Shown piece after piece: positions 9,845 through 22,500 of a DNA stretch of 64,000 bases. Every line of letters starts with the position of its first letter. Position 1 is the first letter of the stretch. The DNA is taken from contig NC_079876.1 of the NCBI RefSeq assembly GCF_029227915.1, forward strand, positions 18,350,001-18,414,000. The letters are read 5' to 3'. The notes beneath the pieces are model-generated. The model saw only the letters and a list, made by a program, of their open reading frames with translations. It did no database searches and had not been told where the DNA came from. The position numbers and the translations under genes are program-made. Source of the stretch: Hydractinia symbiolongicarpus. Lineage: Eukaryota; Cnidaria; Hydrozoa; Anthoathecata; Hydractiniidae.

Positions 9845-10292
9845 TTACCCATATGCCGGGCTGTATGACCCATCACAAGCAAGCGGGGCCAAACACCTCC
9901 CGATGCTACAGTATACGTGAATTCCCGGATCGGTTATGGAGTCTCGGATAATAGGGTTGTCCTCAATATCTCTCCTTAACTCTTCAACACTGGCAATATC
10001 GACAAAATTCCCTATCCTGCTGGCATATAGGATTATAAAATGGGTGGATAGGGCTTTTGCTGTCTTTTCTTCCCTCTCCTGGAGTTCCCGCTGCATATAC
10101 TCTGTATGTACATTATCGATAGCCTTCTCAGGAGCCTTGTCCACAAACCCCTCTGTGCATTTTTTTGGGCAGAAGGTACCCTTTACCTTTGCGTAGGGCC
10201 TCCTTTAAAATTTGACGTTTATTGAAAGGTTTCTCAATATTTTCTTATTTTGCAGAGGTGGCTGTGTCGAATACTTGTGCAATGTCAGACAT
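9845..10292 (-). pseudogene. Unrecognised Maverick protein
   Basis: Begins at an ATG at 10292 (MSDIAQVFDTATSAK), meets an in-frame TAA, and continues IEKPFNKRQILKEALRKGKG. A frameshift near 10150 leads to the open 99-codon stretch 9845-10144. Visible in it are a coiled helical region (HTEYMQRELQEREEKTAKAL), then THFIILYASRIGNFVDIASV and NPIIRDSITDPG. Sits directly downstream of the polymerase on the same strand, as unnamed small genes do in Mavericks. Confidence 0.45.
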
Positions 10293-10356
10293 TCCTTTTA
10301 TTATGCGTCAATATTAAAAAATATGTAGGCCATTATGGTATACGGCAGGAGTAAGG

Positions 10357-13300
10357 CTATATACATACATGCCTCCATTTTATTTCCCCGTAGCCTCTGG
10401 AAAGCGTCGTAATTTGATCGGATTGTACAATCCGCTTTTCGTCTGCCCTGTTGAGTGCCAGCTTATTCACCTCCTGCGTATATACATTATGGTCCTTGTT
10501 TTGTATCAAGACCTGGCTCTTATAGACGTCAAACCCTCTTCCAGGCATTTTCGGTAATTGCCAAAGGTGATGGATTTCTTGGTTACACACCTCTTTACGC
10601 CCTTGGCTTTTCGATCCTCACCCTCCGGTGTAAGGCTCTTATAGGCGTATGCCTTAGCCCTCAACGTAATGTACTCGGTCATCATTTTGCCACCCAATTC
10701 ATCCTTCATCAAGCCCACGACCTTCTTGTTCTTGCCTATGGGGAGGGGCCTATTATCATCTGCATTATAGGCACTTGTATCAAAGCGTGCTTCAACTTCG
10801 TTCGCTATATCCTTGTAAAAGTCGTGTGTCTTGATATGGTAAACGAAGTTGTCCGTGTCCATGTAACAGATTTGGAGCTTTCTACCGTATTTGGGCTGCA
10901 TGTAATCGTAATGGACTTATTCATTTTCACCTCTGTTTTACCCATCTCAACACCCAGTAGGTTTTTACTGAACCTACTTCCACTCTTGAAATTAGGCTTC
11001 ATTACAAGCTTCATATACTTGTCTTCATTGGTGACCAGCTGGATGTTGCGGTGATTTCTGATATTCTTCATAGTCTTCCCAAACACAAAAAGGTTCATGA
11101 GTTTGTAAAAATCCTTCTCGAACTCGTTCCTGGCAACCGTTCTCAACCTTGTGTTGTGATCAATGTACCCCGCCAGCCAGGGCTTCTGGTTGAACCTAAT
11201 GACCCTATGCACCTTATTGAGCTCAAGGCCATATTTTATAGCCTCGTAAAGGGGTCTGATGTGTACAACATATTTACGCTTATGCTCTAGATTTGGTATT
11301 AGTTTTTCGACCTTATGGACCTTCCTTCGTTCGGGCAGAAACGCCAGCTCGTTATGCTTCTCATGCAGCTCCTCGGGGTAATCAATATCAACCTCCAATA
11401 TACACCCATGCTTGTTTTCCTCAACAAGTTTTCTGATCCGCTTTTCGGTGAATGCCTCGACATTCCGCACCCATTTGAAGCCATTCTTGGGCAGATCCTG
11501 CCTCATGGCCCAGCCGTATAGGTTGTTGGCATCGAGGTATTGCAAATAGGAGGATTCAACCTCCGGATCGTACTGCTCTCCCATGTACTTATTATTAGCC
11601 TTGGAATATCGCTGTAGGGCTTGTGTTATACCTCCTCTTATACTCTTTTTGAACATGAGCAGCATGTTGGGGTCTGTAAGGAGTTCTAGCCTTATACCCG
11701 TAAATTTTAGGGCTGCCTTCCAGGCCAAGCCAGGTGCACTGTAAAAATGGGTGGGATCAAGGCTGTAGTTGTCTAGGCAAACGCCTTGAAATGTCTAGAA
11801 GACGTCGGCCAACAGCAGGACGTCTATAGTCAAGTATATGTCGTGATAGTCTCCCATAGTATCGTTATCGCCCCGGGTAATGATCTTCTATACCTCTTTT
11901 GTGTATGCATAGTCCCTGTCGCTGATGCCCTTCATATTCAACTTGCTATAGAAGGCCTTCTTCGAAGGTAGTTCCGGCTCCTCGAATCGATGCCATCCAT
12001 TCATGTACTCATACGGATACACGCCTTTTCTCAGCATTAGCCTGAAAGCATCATCTTTGTCGATGAAATTTGCCATGGATGGTACATTTGCCTTTACCTT
12101 GTCTCGATTAAGCTGCTTCGTGGTACTCGTTGATTAACAATTTTTACACCAAAAAGATGCTATGTACCCGGCGTCTATGCTCTGGAATTCAAGGCGGGGA
12201 TCTGCACACTGCTTACATTTTATACCGGCAGTATTTATGCCAATGAGATTGCCTGCCAATTTCTCCAAGGAGGATGCCATAATCAACAGAAATCTATGAA
12301 CCTGATTTCGATTGTCTTGTACTTTCCGCCATCACCATACTCCATCCCCCCTAGGGTTACCTTAATTTTAACGCCGAAGCTTATATATTTCTCCGTGTTC
12401 TCAACGATGCATCTAATGTCCTATCATATTTTTCGCTCAGTTCCCAGATAAACAGGTGGGCGTCATACCCCAATAAGTTGTGGAAGATGACAGGGATATG
12501 GTTTGGTATCTTATATTTGAGGTTACAGCTGTTATGCGCTGCGCCCCTATATAACCCCGTATAGTGACAATGGCCCCTGACCTTACGGTTATTCTTGCTG
12601 TCATCGAACGGCTTCATGCAGATATGGCATTTAGATACCTCATCATGTTCTCTTTCCAGGACCTCTGTTAGGGGCAACATGTCCTGCTTGCATATTGATT
12701 ATATAATCTTTTAACCTCATCCTCCAGATGGTTGACAAAGCGAGTAACGCATTTCTCGCATCTGTATACAGTTAAGGGGTCCGATACATCCGCATAGGCA
12801 AAGGTGCTCTAGGTGCACTATCCAGATGGTACATGCTTGCTCAGTTTTTTAGTCTTGGTCTCTCTGGCATCCTCTTCCATTGGTATTAATAAGCTTTCAA
12901 AGTCTGCATAGATGGCAAATGTCACCTTGAATTGTTGTAGTATGGCCATTTTTCGGCCTCCGTTGACATTGTAATTTTAACTGACTCGTGATCGGTGCAG
13001 TACCTGTAATGCTTGTCTCTCGATTTAATTGTCGGAAAAGCGTGTTGGCAGTTTAGGCAGAAGTGCATTTATGCGGTATTTTTGAGGTCTCAATACCCAA
13101 AAGCCTCGATAGACTTTTGACGACCGTATAGTGAGTCTTTTTGTCATCTGTGATAAGCAATAGGGTCACCACCTTGGTACGTCCGTTGTGCACCGATCAA
13201 CGTAGGATGTTGATCTTTTTTTCCGTTATGTATAGGACGTTCACCGAAATGTTTGGCTTATTCGCCTCGAATTTGTAAATGGATTTGATACTTGTTGGGT

Positions 13301-14427
13301 ACTCTATACCCTCCAAATTATAAAGGTCCACGTAGGGTTTCACTTGCCTATTCTTTGTGTGTCTTTTTCAATTTCCTCATGATGCAGGGATGCTATAACA
13401 GCCGATTTGAAGCACTCCTCATCTTTATTTTTTGGATTATTAATTGCCTTCTTCGAAGCTATCCATTTAGGTAGTTTGATGTGCGATGAGCCCCTTGTCA
13501 GGCGTAGCTTGTGGAAGTCTACGTCGAGGTATAGGATTTGAGATATTGTCAAGCCGCTTTGGGTAACGCCAGATTTTCCACATGTGCTTTAACCTGGGCA
13601 AACATGCTGGATAGGATGTCATCTACGTCGTTACCATGAAATACTGAGGCCATATTGCTATGGAAGACCTTTTTCACTTCGATATACTCCTTACCATTAG
13701 CCCCCTCTATATTTGTTGGTTTTTTCCACATTATCCATAGCGACAGCTACCTTCACTGATCCCATATCTTCTACCCGCCCCTCAACTAAGGTTATAACGT
13801 TTGGCCGCATCATCCCGAAATAGCCATCAACATCGGCATTTCCTATACCGGTAATTCGGAAACTCCTAAAAGTCCTGTGAAGAGCATGCTTATGCTCTTG
13901 TGGTGTAAAATCCTTCCCCGGCCGTTCATGTGGATAGCCCTCGTTAGCCTCCTGTTCTTCTTCATCATGGAGCGTAGGTCTTGTGTTTGCTACCCTGTTA
14001 TAGAGCTCCCTCACTCTGCGTTTGAATGCTGCATAAGTATTCTTGACCCCTTCTTTTATAGGATTTGGGACGGCATCAACTATCCAGTTGTACCATTTCT
14101 GCATCTTATCCCTTACAAGGGAACGATTTTTCGACAGTTCCTGTTTCTCAAAGGCGTCCATCTGAGGTGGGGGCAATACCCAGTTGTACCATTCCCCGAT
14201 TTTACCCTCGATAGTTGGACGGGTCTTGGCCATCTCCTGTTTCTCAAAGATATCCATATCCCCGCTACTATGGGATTAGCCGGTTGTTTAGGTGGTCCCG
14301 GGGCGTATTGTGGTATATTCCCCTTCTCCAACAAGGCAACCAGTTCAGCTTTACGTGGCTTATAATACCCTGTTAATCAACGACTTTTTGCAATATCTCG
14401 TAATTTTTTGACTGTTCTGGATTCCAT
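10357..14427 (-). pseudogene. Maverick protein-primed DNA polymerase B, multiply broken
   Basis: Replicates the element using a terminal protein primer. An ATG at 14427 starts a SAP-like head (KKLRDIAKSR, YYKPRKAELVALLEKGN). Next come two roughly 38-residue repeats built on a FEKQE...R.....W.NWV pattern (14040-14257). Beyond a frame break come GSSHIKLPKWIASKKA (13450-13500), a Cys/His finger near 13030-13070, and a CHICMKPF...HCHY treble-clef region. HIPVIFHNLLGYDAHLFI (12430-12500) marks the exonuclease. Polymerase motifs are YLDANNLYGWAM (motif A), NLFVFGKTMKNIRNHRNI (motif B) and CYMDTDNFVYHIKT (motif C, DTD). At least eight stops or shifts were counted. Confidence 0.9.
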
Positions 14428-14430
14428 TCT

Positions 14431-15809
14431 CTCTTTATTATATAGAATTTTTTGTTTGTCAGAGGATTTCATTCTGCTCGACCTAGCGTGGTTATTTTCC
14501 TTGGGGGAATTCCCTATCATGCAACAAATGAGTCAAAGGGGAAATTCCCTATATGTGCGTGATTATTTGATTATTAGGGAATTGCACTAAAATCTTGATG
14601 ACGTCAATATGGTGAAAACTAGGTCTTATGTAGATTAATATGGGATGGTATCGGATGGTCCTGGATTACTAGGTCTTATGTAGATAAATATGGGATGGTC
14701 TTGGAATGATGCGGTAACTATTGGGGGATTGTCGGTGACTTTGCTGTGGGTTCCTATGGGTTGCTGTGTCGTCACTGTTGTACGCGCACGCGACTGCGCC
14801 AGAACATACATTTTCCTATCTCTAGGCGTGCTGAAATAACACGAGCTGGTGCGGCAGCACACACACCTTCCAAATGTAAATACTTTTTACAGTTCCCCTA
14901 AAGAAAACTGATAAGTAAAAAAACATATAGTAATGTTACTATGCCGTCTCCTTTATCAGTCAGAGGTGAAGAAATGTTAAGCCCATGTTCGTGTCTTTCA
15001 GAAACTCAATAGGAAAAGTTAGAATGAATGTAGCTCGATTAAACCTCTTCCAAAAAACCACGATAAAATAAAGGTAGTCAAGGCAGTTAACTACCCTGTT
15101 GTCTTTGAATGACGACCCGTTTATTAATGAGTACCTTACTAATTTTAGAATAAGAGCATTACAGCAGTTAGAAATCTCAGTTTTAATAGTACCGTCTTAG
15201 AAAGACGAACACTGGGGACAAGACCTCTTATCGCTGCCCAAGAGTTGCGGTGGTTGTAAAAATGCTCTGCGCAGTCTGTTATCGAGTTGCACATAGGCTT
15301 TGTTAATGCGGATTCTTTCTGTTGTCTTTAAGATGAAAAAACAGTGGTTGCACGATGTTGCTGTGGTTAGCGTTACAAATAAAAAGTCGTACACCATAAG
15401 GGACGACCCAATGAACAATTGCAATAAATACTGCAATATCGTTTTTGCACAAATGCCAAAATACCAGATTACTTGATTACAAAGGCTAGTATATAATATG
15501 TGATAAAAGGCAAGCCGGTCCGAGATCTTGCTTCTATTAAAAGATTTCTAATGAAAAGTGAATTGCAATCAGATGAGAAACGACCCAGCCCGGTTTGCCG
15601 AGATCCCGCTTTGTTGAACCGAGATTTCGGTTGACGGGCTGGAAATTTCTCAGGCTGATTTTTTAGCTCGTACACATGCCTAAACTTTTAGAAGATCAAT
15701 ATGACATGCAATACTTTGGCTGGTCCTTCTGGAGCAAAGAAAGAACTTTCATTGGTAACCTGAATTCATTAACGATTTTTTGTCTTGCCTCCTGGAATTC
15801 AAGACTAAT
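14431..15809. other. No clear gene; probable Maverick right margin
   Basis: Contains two 32-bp near-identical direct repeats 50 bp apart (14618-14649, 14668-14699) and two related short A-T-rich motifs at 14505-14585. On - at 15197-15436 a 79-codon open frame (RRAFLQPPQLLGSDKRSCPQ) looks faintly coding but matches nothing I know. 15500-15660 holds repeated CCGAGATC motifs on both strands, a decayed palindromic repeat. The Maverick terminus should lie here but cannot be placed. Confidence 0.4.
14618..14699. repeat. Direct repeat, 50-bp period
   Basis: ACTAGGTCTTATGTAGAT, continuing into AATATGGGATGGT, occurs at 14618 and again at 14668 with one difference. It lies just outside the polymerase start, where subterminal repeats of a Maverick would be expected. 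Confidence 0.6.
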
Positions 15810-16493
15810 ATGATTTTTATGTGTCAAGATTTCGATGCTAATAAGCCAAGATTATATTCAGAAATCCGTTTATCAATGGCTAAACTGTTTAGCAATGGTG
15901 ATAAACCTTTTGGCCCAGTGGAAGTTTCTGTCATGCCAACAGATTTATTAACTGAGGATGAAATAAATAAATGTAGTACAAGGATCAAACAGGAAAAGGC
16001 AATCATAAATAAAAGGCGAAAAAGAGTCATGACAAAAAATAAAGACACGAGACAAAAATTTTCCAAAGCTGTAGTAAGTGCTATACGATCTGGTAGTTGC
16101 AGAATAGTTTATGAAAACTATGATAGACTGGCTGAAATCTGAGGTGGTTCAGCCAATACTGTGCCACTTCCATTTGCTGTTAGTGCTGAAGATATTAAAG
16201 GGGAAACTAGTAGTAGTGTTAACAATGAATATTATGATGACAATGATGCAGCAAATGAAACTTATGATGAAGAAAACCGTAGCTGTGTACACACAAACCT
16301 TTCGCCATTAAGTCACCAAATTGAATGTGATGCTTTAACATCCTCGACCTCGGGTTCTTCATCAACTAGTTGTGAGAAGCGAAAGACTTGTGCATCTCGC
16401 TTGTTAGACAATAAACGGAAAATTTGCAGAAAAATTTATCTGCAGCTCAGAAGGATAAGTTATGTTTTTTATATAATCTATCTCAAGCAATGA
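15810..16493 (+). pseudogene. Unrecognised decayed ORF, one TGA
   Basis: A frame from an ATG at 15810 reads through 16139, meets TGA (16140-16142), and stays open in the same frame to 16493. The TGA could be a mutated TGG. The first half is basic and helical (INKRRKRVMTKNKDTRQKF, then VVSAIRSGSCRIVYENYDRL). The second is acidic and Ser/Asn-rich. A 73-bp tandem duplication begins at 16448, so the natural C-terminus has been overwritten. It may derive from a repeated transposon gene; function unknown. Confidence 0.4.
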
Positions 16494-16593
16494 GAGAATC
16501 GACCAAATGTTTCTCTGAATCAGAAGGATAAGTTATGTTTTTTATATAATCTATCTCAAGCAATGAGAGAATCGACCAAATGTTTCTCTGAAT
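16448..16593. repeat. Tandem duplication, 2 x 73 bp
   Basis: The 73 bp from CAGAAGGATAAGTTATG to GTTTCTCTGAAT is repeated exactly at 16521, followed by a few bases of a third copy. The copies look identical, so the event is recent. Confidence 0.92.
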
Positions 16594-16599
16594 CAGTGA

Positions 16600-19500
16600 C
16601 TGCACTGAGTACTGGTATGTTGCAGATGCATTGACTTTGCAAAGCTAACCGCAACAGCAAACAAACTTTGTTTTCCCTCCCCAAGGATACTTTACAAGCA
16701 TGCTACAAAATCAAAATTATCCTGATGGATCGAATACACACTCGTATATATATATTTTAGTGCTAAAATTGACATGAAATGAACTGTTAGATTGATTGTT
16801 GTTGTTTTAACATGACTCATTATGACTCAAACTTTTTTTTTTACATTTCTAATTTGACTAATTAGCCAAAAAGAATTTGCCAATTTTTTTTGCAATCTGT
16901 TAATTTTAATATATATTTTATGTGAACATTTGTGACAGAATACTATGTGAGGTTCGAAATTTGGTGTGAGACTTATTGATGGTAAAACAGCATGCAAGTT
17001 TATTAATTTTGGGTTTAAAAACCGTTGTTTTTTTGTTTTTGCTTTTTGACATTTTGTCTAAAGTTTAGTAAGGATATATTTTATATATTCAATACATAAA
17101 AATACATAAAAAACGTTTTCTGACATTATAATTACAAGCTCGTGAGCTTGTATTAAAACGCAAATGTGTCCTACAAGAATGGAAATTTTTGCCTCTCTGA
17201 GCACCGACACGGGAGTCGTCGTGTGTTCGAATCTCATCTTGGTAACTATTTTTACTTTTTTTTTTCTTTTTTCTTTTTTAAAAAGATAAGACAAGTGTTC
17301 AAAACACTTATTTAACTAGCTAGTAAATAAAGGTGTTTCCACCAAACTTTTTAAAAGTGAATGTAGGCAGAATTAAGTGAATTAATGACTTTCGCAAATT
17401 TTGGGGTTTGTGGGTTTGTGGTCTTTCTTCTTCCTGTCAGTCGGTTCACCCAAGACGGACCCATCGAAAATTAAAATTTCGAGGAATTTTCCGTTCAGGA
17501 AGATCTCACAAATTAATTTTGAAAAATAACTGCGTAGTGTGTAACAAATATTATTGCGTATCTGAATAGGAAAATATGTCGTGTCTAACTTCGTAACAAA
17601 AATCCCAATTTGATAGACAACATTTTGTAAACCTTATTCGCGAGGTTGTTTGCGTATATCATACGTCTTGTTGATCCTTGCATTCCATTTTTTTACACCT
17701 AAATAAACATTTATTTTCACATTTTGTGTCAAACTTTGGCAGGGTTTGTAGTAAACTAACTGATCTTAACATATACATTGACAAAGATTTGTTTTTGACA
17801 TTGATCAGCTTTGTTTGTATGTGACATTTTGAATGATTTAGATTTTATGGAGGAAATGTAGTTTAAAACGCTTTGGTAAAGTTTTTTCCGAATCATTTTT
17901 GCATTGTCAGAGGGTCGGAGCAAAAAATTTTAGTAGATTTGAATTATAAATGCCAAATTATACTGCAGTTGTTGGATACCTTCAATTTTTTAGTCATTTT
18001 TATAATAATGCAAATTGTAAGCTTCGCACTGCTGTATCTTTTGTTTCTTGATGTTTTTTGATCTGCTATACATGAATTAAATGAGAAATCCGTGGGAAGC
18101 AGCTAGTTGAATATTATTTTACTACTTTAAATGAAAATGTAACTTTTTACCGCGATCAATCAACAAATTGCCTATAACATACGAAAACGTTTGATACGCA
18201 TTTTATTAGAACGTTGCGTTTATTTAATTTTTGATGAGAAGATACCTTTTACCGCCTTTTAAAGAAATAAATAATTTGATGCGAAGTCAAACTCACAAAA
18301 ACCTGAAAAAATCAAAAAAAATGTAAAGGAGAGCAACGTTAAACAAGTATTAACCCTCGGGACATAATATATTTTTTTGAAGGAAAGAACGTAAAGTGTG
18401 TGAACCAATTATAACGTGCAAGTTTTAAATATATCACTTTTATGAAAAAAGGGTAATATCTCGACAAATTCAAAATATATGGGATGCAAATTTTAAAAAT
18501 GGGTGTTTTTTAAATAATTTTTTTAGCCTTTCAATATCAAAATTATAGAAAAAATCTACCAAAATTTTCAGGCTCTCGTGGTGGTGGTCAACATTTGAAT
18601 TGTTATTAACAGAAGTATGCTCGTTATGGAATTTCCTGACATAAACATGGTTAAGGTATTTTCAACGGTGACAATAGTGGTACACGCGAAAGTAGCGAGC
18701 ATTAAAATCGCCAATTTTTATTTATGTTATCATCTGCAGGTGTTCTAACTTTTAAAAGTTATTTCACGCGCACACACACAAATGTAAACTTCTAATTGCT
18801 TGAATAACATGCATTTGTTTAGAACAGCTTTGGTATAGTGGTGCAGGTTCAGGTGCGGTTTTGTTTTTGTTGTTGAATAGCTTGGGTGGTCAGTATATAA
18901 ATGTTTCTATCGCTAGGTAAAAAATGTTTTTATGGCAAATAAACAAATAAATAACAAATAACAAATATTTTCTATGTACACAGATATTGATAAAAATGTT
19001 GTTGAGAAAGCTATTCGCTTCAATATTGTTTTTGTCAGTAACCCATTTTATTATTGTTCGGGCATTGATTTATATGAAGGAGGATATCGTGTTCTTTTTT
19101 AATCCTTAATTAGATCATTTTTGGAATTCTATATTCAATCCATAGGGTGTAGAATGTTTTTTTTCTGTTTTTTGTTAATAATTTGTTTAAGCAATTTTTC
19201 ACAAAACATACCTTTCTTATGTAATTATATGCCAGATGATAACATATTCAAAAGTTTTATACAACAATGAAGACCTAACATGTTTGGGCCACCTTATATC
19301 ATTCCAACGTAGTATTTGTACCTCAAGCAAAGATCCGGGGAGAATTTTAACCGTTCAAACAGATAGATTTTTCATTCAGTTTAGTATCAATACGAACTTT
19401 CTTTGTAACTTCCGGAGATTATTGATTTTCCGGCACATTGTGGCAGTTTTGTTCGATTTTTTTTATTTTCTTAGTCAGTGGATATACTTAATTATTAATA

Positions 19501-22500
19501 TGCAATAAAGAAGAACAGAAGTAGCTTTCACGAGTTTTAACGTTTTACAACATGCGTTTTCATTAGCTTCTGTTGTAAAACAAACCTTGGGTGTATCAAA
19601 AGGGTGTTAGCGAAAAACTTTTGTTTTTTTATAAGTTTCTCACAATAACTTTATGCTTCTTTTTTATAATTTTCTCACAATAGCCTTATATTTCTTTTGA
19701 AGGAAGTATCATTCTGCACCAATATTCGAAGCTGTGTGATTTACAAAGTTCGTGTTAAAGTTTTAAAGAGAAACGAAAATGCTATCAGATGTTAGATCTT
19801 TCAAGGGAAGGCCCTGTAGCGATCCGAGTATTTTTTACTTTATACACCATCTTTGTTGTTATTAACGTTTCTAAATTCTTTCTGTAAAATTTGACAAGCT
19901 ATATTTGACAGAATTTATAATTAATCACGACATTTGAATTTTTGATTACTGCTACCTTTAGGAAAAGCTTAGACAGGTTTACATGCAACGGGATCCGAGG
20001 ATCTGATTTGGAGAATAAAACATTGATTTCGCTAACTTTGAGAATATCAAAATATACCGTTTGAAAACCATAAATAATTGTCCAATAATAAAGAGCGATT
20101 GAAGTGCACAGGGATGAAACGTCATCCTGCCTGAATCGTGTAAACTTTGTGAGAATTTATTAATAGAGACAGGGCTGAACTCGTCCTGGGATGAGATTTT
20201 ACATGTAAACAGCCTCTTAGGAAATACTATTCATAATATTAAAACAAAATGTTCAAAATAAGAACAAAGTACAAGGCAGACCTGTTATTTAATGCACGTT
20301 AAAAAAGCATATTGTGTAAAATCGTTTTAAGGACTGATGAAAGTGCAGCGCAATATAAATTATACTTCGTTTTTAAGCTTATGTTCAAATACCATCTCGA
20401 TTTGCTAAGGCTTTGGCGTTACAATCAAGCCAGTCAATGCCAAGAACTCATGGTCGCTACAGGTGGTGCTTTAAAAAGTATGTTTCGCAAGATAAAATCT
20501 GAGTAAGTATTATGAATTCAGCAGGAGATTTAAAATCAAGTTTTTCCCCTTTAATAACTACATTATTTCAAACACTAGACTTGATCCTAAATGAACCTAA
20601 TGGCATAAAAAAACACCAACAGCACCACTGTTAATTCACGAGATAACAAGATCTGCGCTGTTCACTACCAGAGAAAAAAATAGATATACTTTCTTTCCCA
20701 AGGCATGGCATTTTGTTGTGCATAAAAATATTCTAATACAAGTAGTTGAAACTACGTGAATTGAGATTTGGATTTTCTTGCCCAATTTGGAATTACATGC
20801 GCTTATTGTATAAAAGGATTTAATTAGCAATATCTTCATGAGGCACGTTTCAGGCAGCAGTTTTTGAATTAATTAATCTCTCCAATGAACTAAATTTCGG
20901 TTCTCAAGATGTTTTATAAAATATCAAAGAAACTGTCTGTTTCTTCAAATGTTAAATGTTAGATGATAAAAGGAGAACGAAAATAAAATCAAACGCATAT
21001 ATATGTTACTTTTTGAAAAATGCGTACAACAATATTTGATAATCTCCTGATATTTTTTTCAAGAATTCCATGCAACAGAACCGTCTGGCAAATTTACTTA
21101 CTTAGCAACTTGTAAAAAAATGTTTTTAGGCAATGTGAGGTTTCCCAAAATTTTTTCCTCAATTGGAATGTCAAACGTTTTTCCAACAAATTTGATGATT
21201 TTAATACTTATAAAGAGATAAGAAGGCATATTTCTATCTTATAAACCGACCAACACATGATCAAATCACTTGTGTAGGTGTGAATAATTTCTGTGAGTTT
21301 ATTTATTCATTATAAAACTGGCAATAGTGAGAGCAATGAGACATTAAATATGCATTTTAAAGAGTCTGGGAACGAATTTTGTATAAATTTCATTTCAGTG
21401 AAAAAACACGTACGAAAGTGACCAATCTCCCCGATTTTTTTTTTTTATCAGGTATTAGTTATAAAAATACCTCAAAAGTAACAAGGAACATAACTTTTAT
21501 TCACATTACACGTTTTTGAAGTTGAAGATGTGAAGCACCGTACGCGCCTGTAATGTGTCCACTATTTTACCGCCGGTTCATTATGCGTGTGTTGTATCTC
21601 TCGGAAACAAGTTATTTATCAACTGAAAAAAGGAAATGAAGCGAAGAAGATTGTTTCTTTTGTACTATTTACCTCAAAATTAAACGGAGATTCATAGTTA
21701 TTTTTAGTAAAATTTATTTTGTGTACAATTTCTGATCTATACATTTCTACGTTTTAGGGTAATACCAGTATTAGGGTAATTAATTTAAAGGTACCAGTAT
21801 ATGTTAATAAGTCGGTGGGGGGGGGGCGTGAAATAAGTCATGTGTTTTGTTATCGGTATAACAACGCCATTTTCACGTTAATCCAACAAGTTTGTAGAGA
21901 ATGCAGAACGTAGTTATTGGGAAGAATGTCTGTTAACATTAATTGAAATTTTATCTTTTATGATCTTTTTGTTACTTATTTTAAAAGTTGTTTTTTCTTT
22001 TAAATTATTTACAAATGCACCTGCGATATATTGTGATACCAATTTCAAATATGTTGGTTTTCATTCAATGTGGCAGACATTATTTTAATTAATTTTTTTA
22101 CGAATTGTATAAAGTGCTTTTGGCCATAACAGTTCCTTGATCTTATCAATACTTTGTTTACACAGAAAATAATTTCTGCGCACGATTGTCATAAGAAATT
22201 AAGGAAACGGGCGTTAATTTCTCAAGTCTTTTAAAATTTGTTTAAAAAAGTTTCTTAACTTTATGAGATCTGATAGTTATTTGATCAACCAACATAATTC
22301 TGACAGAACACAGAGACCGGCTTTTTTTCACACAAGAAAAAATGAAATACTGCGCTTTAGGCTTTTTATATATAGTCTAAATCTATTCTGTTAAAATATT
22401 TAATTAATCTCTTGATTTGTCAAGATAACCTGCTCCACGTTAATCTAATTTCTTGCCAAGTCTTATTACCTAAATGGCATTTAAATACTATTGATTAAGA

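Larger units (their letters stand above)
2658..14430. mobile_element. Maverick/Polinton DNA transposon, decayed; left end replaced by the LINE
   Basis: A large self-synthesising, virus-related transposon. Seen genes: double-jelly-roll major capsid fragment, small conserved protein and rve integrase on +; then BRO-like protein, A32-type packaging ATPase, zinc-motif proteins, small membrane protein, an unknown protein and a protein-primed DNA polymerase B on -. This gene set defines Maverick/Polintons. Base composition is clearly richer in GC than the flanking host DNA. Nearly every gene has frameshifts or stops. No adenovirus-type protease or penton-type minor capsid protein was recognised; they may lie left of the LINE. 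The right terminus is not resolved because the left inverted repeat is outside the window. Confidence 0.9.

Noticed and set aside
10455-11054. 199-codon open frame on + opposite the polymerase
   Set aside because: It is the antisense shadow of the polymerase B gene, which has clear motifs on -; the + product is hydrophobic with no domain.
13877-14365. 162-codon open frame on +
   Set aside because: Antisense of the polymerase N-terminal repeats; no independent coding signal.
17160-17250. Possible tRNA gene
   Set aside because: Only the B box (GTGTTCGAATCTC) fits; the acceptor and anticodon stems do not pair. Kept as a probable SINE relic.
20312-20506. Possible exon ending in a good donor (GTAAGTAT)
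   Set aside because: No signal peptide, no domain and no in-phase partner exon; a chance frame is as likely.
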